From assembly GCA_030040175.1 (NCBI GenBank), contig JASHUF010000506.1:1-15646 (forward strand): DNA of 15,646 bases, read 5' to 3'. The notes under the pieces are model-generated. The model was not told the DNA's origin. It did not search any database and saw only the letters and a list, made by a program, of their open reading frames with translations. The stretch is from Acidobacteriaceae bacterium. GTDB taxonomy: Bacteria > Acidobacteriota > Terriglobia > Terriglobales > Acidobacteriaceae. Numbering within the stretch: the first letter of the stretch is position 1; every line of letters begins with the position of its first letter. The translations under genes were made by a program, and so were the position numbers. Shown here piece after piece: positions 12,717 through 15,646 of the stretch.

Positions 12717-13937
12717 ATGCAGCCGATGCACACCATTCCGGCTGGCGGCGGAATCGACTATGATGAGTTCCCGTTTCTGGCCATCTGGGAGGTTACGCAG
12801 TCCTGCGACCTGGCCTGCAAACATTGCCGCGCGGCGGCGCAGCCCCTTGCCCACCCCGGCCAGCTCACGAACGCCGAAGCCAAGGCGTTGATCGACCAGA
12901 TCGCCGTTCTGCATGTGCCCATCTTCGTGCTGACCGGAGGCGACCCGCTCAAGCGCCCGGATATCTTTGGGCTCATTCGCTACGCTGCCGGTCAGGATGT
13001 CTGCGTGGCGCTGACGCCCAGCGCCACGCCGATGCTGACCCGTGATGCCGTGTTCCGGCTCAAGGACGCGGGACTGGTGCGCCTCGGCATCTCCCTCGAC
13101 GGCTCCACGCCGGAGATTCACGACGCCTTCCGCGGCGTGCCGGGAACCTGGGCGCGCACCCTCCAGGCCATCGAATGGGCCAATGAGGCGGGCATCCCCA
13201 TCCAGGTGCATACCACCATCAGCCGGCACAACGCCCACGATCTCGATAACCTGTGCGCGCTGTTTGAAAAGCTGGCCATCGTGATGTGGAACGTCTTCTT
13301 CCTGGTTCCCGTGGGGCGCGGCCAGTTGGACGACCTGCTCACCGGCGAAGAATTCGAGCAGGTATTCGGGAAGATCTACGAGCTCTCGCAGCGCGTGAAT
13401 TTTCAAATCAAGACTACTGAGGCGATGCACTACCGCCGCTACCTGCTCCAGCACAACCTCGAAGAACGGCGCATGAGCCACGGGCATGGGAACGCGCGCC
13501 TGCAAGAGGTCGCGGCCGCGTATGAGCCCGGCGCGCCCACGGCCGACGCCGGCACGCGCAACCGCAGCTGGGCCACGCGGCGCGTCAACGACGGCAAGGG
13601 CTTTCTCTTCATCTCCCATGTGGGCAGCGTGTATCCCAGCGGCTTTCTGCCCATCCAGGCGGGCAACATCCGCGAGACGCCGCTCGCGGAGATTTACCGC
13701 AATGCGCCCATCTTCCGCGCGCTGCGTGACTCTTCCCGGCTCGAGGGCAAATGCGGTGTCTGCGAGTACAAGGAGATCTGCGGCGGATCGCGCGCCCGCG
13801 CCTTCGCCGTCACCGGCAATCCGCTCGCGCAGGAACCCTGCTGCATTTACCAGCCGCGCAACTGGACGCCGCGCGGGGAAGATGGCTTGGCTTCTGCGCG
13901 GCGGGCGGCGCTCGCCGCGGAGCTGGTGACGCTCTAG
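12717..13937 (+). CDS. Radical SAM/SPASM protein, heme-biosynthesis (NirJ/AhbC/AhbD) type
   Basis: The product has 406 residues. The SAM-binding [4Fe-4S] cluster motif is C30-x3-C34-x2-C37 in T-Q-S-C-D-L-A-C-K-H-C, followed by G-G-D-P (74-77). A C-terminal SPASM-like cluster region carries C346-x2-C349-x5-C355 and C375-C376 (G-V-C-E-Y-K-E-I-C-G-G-S-R-A-R-A-F). This C-terminal block is what I recall of the TIGR04053 group, related to NirJ (heme d1) and AhbC/AhbD (siroheme-route heme). The downstream HemY-type oxidase supports a tetrapyrrole role; peptide modification is the main alternative, but no precursor peptide is seen. The start is firm: GGAGAG six bases before ATG 12717. Upstream lies a Crp/Fnr-like site. 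The TAG stop overlaps the left end of a MITE-like element. Confidence 0.9.
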   Translation: MQPMHTIPAGGGIDYDEFPFLAIWEVTQSCDLACKHCRAAAQPLAHPGQLTNAEAKALIDQIAVLHVPIFVLTGGDPLKRPDIFGLIRYAAGQDVCVALTPSATPMLTRDAVFRLKDAGLVRLGISLDGSTPEIHDAFRGVPGTWARTLQAIEWANEAGIPIQVHTTISRHNAHDLDNLCALFEKLAIVMWNVFFLVPVGRGQLDDLLTGEEFEQVFGKIYELSQRVNFQIKTTEAMHYRRYLLQHNLEERRMSHGHGNARLQEVAAAYEPGAPTADAGTRNRSWATRRVNDGKGFLFISHVGSVYPSGFLPIQAGNIRETPLAEIYRNAPIFRALRDSSRLEGKCGVCEYKEICGGSRARAFAVTGNPLAQEPCCIYQPRNWTPRGEDGLASARRAALAAELVTL

Positions 13938-13972
13938 TGTCCTGAATCTGAAGTTCGCGCCATAATGCGTGC

Positions 13973-14073
13973 TGTCATCCTGAGCGAACCGGGCCCCAAA
14001 TGCTTTTCGGGGTCCCCAAAGAGCGTTCTTTGCTCTTTGGGGCGGAGTTTGGGGGTGGTGAGTCGAAGGATCT
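13973..14073 (+). repeat. TGTCATCCTGAGCGAA-type repeat nested in the MITE-like element
   Basis: The boundary phrases TGTCATCCTGAGCGAA (13973-13988) and GAGTCGAAGGATCT (14060-14073) match the minus-strand reading of 3913-3959, but the interior is longer and different here. The pair lies in opposite orientations within the window. Confidence 0.55.
14014..14042 (+). terminator. Perfect 11-bp hairpin downstream of the radical SAM gene
   Basis: CCCCAAAGAGC pairs perfectly with GCTCTTTGGGG around a seven-base loop, 76 bases after the radical SAM stop and inside the MITE-like element. There is no T-run, so it may be an attenuating structure rather than a true terminator between this gene and the downstream oxidase gene. 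Confidence 0.4.
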
Positions 14074-14243
14074 GCTTTTCTCGACCTCGCATGATGACAC
14101 GAACTTCTGGGACGCCACACTAGGGCCTGTTAACCGCATTAGTACGGCATTTTGCCGCGTGGCGGAGCAGGACCGAAAACGCTTTCCGCCGGACATGCAG
14201 GCAAAGGGCTGCGAATTCGTGTCAATCTGGAAAGGTGTCGAGT

Positions 14244-15646
14244 TTGCGCATAGCCATCATCGGGGGCGGCATCGCCGGGCTGGCCGCGGCCTATGAGCTC
14301 GCGAAGGCGCGGCGCGCCGGCTCCCCGGTTTCTTACGCTCTGTTCGAGTCGCTGCCGCACCTCGGCGGCACGCTGGCCTCGGAGATTGTGGACGGCGCCG
14401 TACTCGAGCGCGGCCCGGACTCGTTCATCACCGAAAAAACCGCGGCGGCCGAGCTTTGCCGCGAGCTGGGACTCGGCGGCGATCTGATCCCCTCGAACGA
14501 CGCGGCGCGCCGCACGTGGATCGTGGTCAGGAACCGGCTCATTCCCCTGCCCGACGGCCTTATGTTCCTGGTGCCCACGCGGCTGCTTGCCACGGCCACG
14601 ACGCGGCTCTTCAGCCTGCGCACCAAGCTGCGCATGGCGCGCGAGCTGCTGCATCCGCCGCGGCCGGCGGCGGGCGACGAGTCCGTGGCGGCCTTCGTCG
14701 AGCGGCATTTCGGCGCCGAAGCCGTCGACCGGCTCGCCGATCCGCTGCTGAGCGGCATCTACGGCGGCGATGCCGCGCAACTGAGTGCGCAGACGGTGCT
14801 GCCGCGCATGGTGGAGATGGAGCGCCAATACGGATCGCTCACGCGCGGCATGCTGGCGGCACACCGCGCGTCGCGGGCGCGCGCAAGATCTTCGTCCGGG
14901 ACACAGGGGCGCGAAGCGCCGAAAGGCGCCGGACAGGGGATCTTCACCACGCTGCGCGGCGGCATGCAGCAGCTTGCAGATGCGCTGGCCGCGCAGCTCG
15001 ACCCTGGATCGGTGCACCCGGGTACGCCGGTGCACGCGCTCGAGTGCTCTGAGAGCCAATGGCTGCTGAAGACGGCGAGCGGCGTGCGCAGTTACGACGC
15101 GGTGATTCTGGCTGCGCCGGCTTGGGTAGCCGCGGCGCTGCTCGGTCCGATCGATCGCGAGCTGGGCGAAGAGCTGGGCGCGATTCCGTATTCCTCTTCG
15201 ATCACCGTGAATCTCGTCTACGGCGAGAAACAGCTCGGCGCGCTGCCCCAGGGGTTCGGCTTCCTGGTTCCGGCCAGCGAAGGCCGCGCGCTGCTGGCCT
15301 GCACCTTCGCGCACAGAAAATTTCTTGGCCGCACACCGCCGGGCAAGGCCGTGCTGCGCGCCTTTCTGGGCGGCGCGCGCAACGAAGAACTGCTCGAAGA
15401 ATCCGATGCAGTGCTGATCCAAATTGTGCGCCGCGAGCTGAGCGCGATTTTGGGCCGAAAAATTCTGGACGCCCAGATCGAGCCCGAACACGCGCAGGTG
15501 ACGCGCTGGCGGCGTGCGATGGCGCAATATGCCGTCGGCCACAGGGAGCGCGTGGAGCGCATCCGCGCACGCGCGGCGGCGCTGCCCGGGTTGCGCCTCG
15601 CCGGCAACGCCTATGACGGCATCGGCGTCCCTGACTGCATCCGGCT
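14244..15646 (+). CDS. hemY: HemY-type protoporphyrinogen/coproporphyrinogen oxidase, 3' end cut off
   Basis: This FAD-dependent enzyme oxidises protoporphyrinogen IX or coproporphyrinogen III to the porphyrin in heme synthesis. The frame is open to the window edge (467 full codons). It starts with the dinucleotide-binding loop R-I-A-I-I-G-G-G-I-A-G-L-A-A-A-Y-E-L and has the family block L-E-R-G-P-D-S-F-I-T-E-K. It ends with G-N-A-Y-D-G-I-G-V-P-D-C-I-R, which normally lies about 15-25 residues before the C-terminus, so little is missing. I prefer TTG 14244, with AAAGG eight bases upstream; GTG 14235 (adding M-S-S) is the alternative but overlaps that site. An Ala/Arg/Ser/Gly-rich segment (about 14866-14940) is an unusual linker. 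The sequence does not decide between the protoporphyrin and coproporphyrin substrates (HemY/HemG or CgoX). Confidence 0.93.
   Translation, partial: MRIAIIGGGIAGLAAAYELAKARRAGSPVSYALFESLPHLGGTLASEIVDGAVLERGPDSFITEKTAAAELCRELGLGGDLIPSNDAARRTWIVVRNRLIPLPDGLMFLVPTRLLATATTRLFSLRTKLRMARELLHPPRPAAGDESVAAFVERHFGAEAVDRLADPLLSGIYGGDAAQLSAQTVLPRMVEMERQYGSLTRGMLAAHRASRARARSSSGTQGREAPKGAGQGIFTTLRGGMQQLADALAAQLDPGSVHPGTPVHALECSESQWLLKTASGVRSYDAVILAAPAWVAAALLGPIDRELGEELGAIPYSSSITVNLVYGEKQLGALPQGFGFLVPASEGRALLACTFAHRKFLGRTPPGKAVLRAFLGGARNEELLEESDAVLIQIVRRELSAILGRKILDAQIEPEHAQVTRWRRAMAQYAVGHRERVERIRARAAALPGLRLAGNAYDGIGVPDCIR

Larger units (their letters stand above)
13934..14123. mobile_element. 190-bp MITE-like element on the radical SAM stop codon
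   Basis: The ends are 38-base imperfect inverted repeats (13934-13971 and 14086-14123), matching at 27 of 38 positions. CTAGTGT, nine variable bases, GAAGTTCG, then CAT-n-ATGCG appear in identical spacing at both ends. The outermost bases are CTAG on both sides, consistent with a TA duplication inside CTAG, the habit of IS630/Tc1-mariner elements. The interior contains the TGTCATCCTGAGCGAA...GAGTCGAAGGATC unit and a perfect hairpin (14014-14042). It has no transposase. The first TA is part of the TAG stop of the radical SAM gene. Confidence 0.65.

Noticed and set aside
12690..14120. Minus-strand open frame (476 codons) opposite the radical SAM gene
   Set aside because: Shadow of the coding strand; runs through the MITE-like element and has no motifs.
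14139..15542. Minus-strand open frame (467 codons) opposite hemY
   Set aside because: Arg/Ala/Gln-rich shadow; the plus strand has an intact HemY reading frame from the FAD loop to the C-terminal signature.
1..15646. CRISPR array, tRNA or rRNA genes, prophage or toxin-antitoxin modules
   Set aside because: No regularly spaced repeats, no cloverleaf or rRNA-like sequence, and no phage or toxin-antitoxin gene families were seen on either strand.

Overview
The window is GC-rich bacterial chromosome, densely coded on both strands. The gene families best fit an acidobacterium of subdivision 1 (Acidobacteriaceae/Terriglobia). The clues are several small proteins of a kind I associate with that group, a TAT-exported GH29 fucosidase, a heme-type radical SAM/SPASM enzyme next to a HemY oxidase, and TGTCATCCTGAGCGAA-type intergenic repeats. 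The taxonomic placement is inference from remembered family resemblance, not a search.

Layout. Positions 1-111 hold the end of an insertion sequence, with the first nine codons of an IS481-type transposase on the minus strand. It is followed by the first copy of a 122-bp repeat (112-233). A minus-strand cluster covers 299-2809: DacB/PBP4, a one-heme cytochrome c lipoprotein, and a four-helix membrane protein whose start overlaps the cytochrome stop. folP is divergent (2913-3830). Then come a minus-strand alpha-L-fucosidase (3981-5408) with a promoter and a palindromic leader, and ccdC (5577-6038). kduD (6296-7057) and an exported VOC/glyoxalase-fold protein (7151-8041) lie on plus. Two small minus-strand genes (8154-8348 and 8565-8849) flank the second, identical copy of the 122-bp repeat (8368-8489).

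The right part begins with minus-strand carbon metabolism: pgl and glk overlap by four bases (9039-10852). A small hypothetical gene (10914-11177) and a tandem-domain universal stress protein (11400-12359) lie upstream. The 357-bp gap 12360-12716 carries two perfect GTGA-N6-TCAC palindromes, as expected for a Crp/Fnr-family regulator. It separates usp from a plus-strand radical SAM/SPASM gene of the NirJ/AhbC/AhbD type (12717-13937). A 190-bp MITE-like element (13934-14123) sits on that gene's stop codon. A HemY-type porphyrinogen oxidase (from 14244) runs off the right edge.

Functional themes are sugar use (fucosidase, KduD, Pgl, Glk), heme and cytochrome c (radical SAM, HemY, CcdC, cytochrome c lipoprotein), and wall and folate housekeeping. 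I found no CRISPR array, prophage, defence island or secondary-metabolite cluster. The least ordinary material is the non-coding structure: the duplicated 122-bp repeat, the stop-codon-preserving 190-bp element, and the paired Crp/Fnr-like sites.
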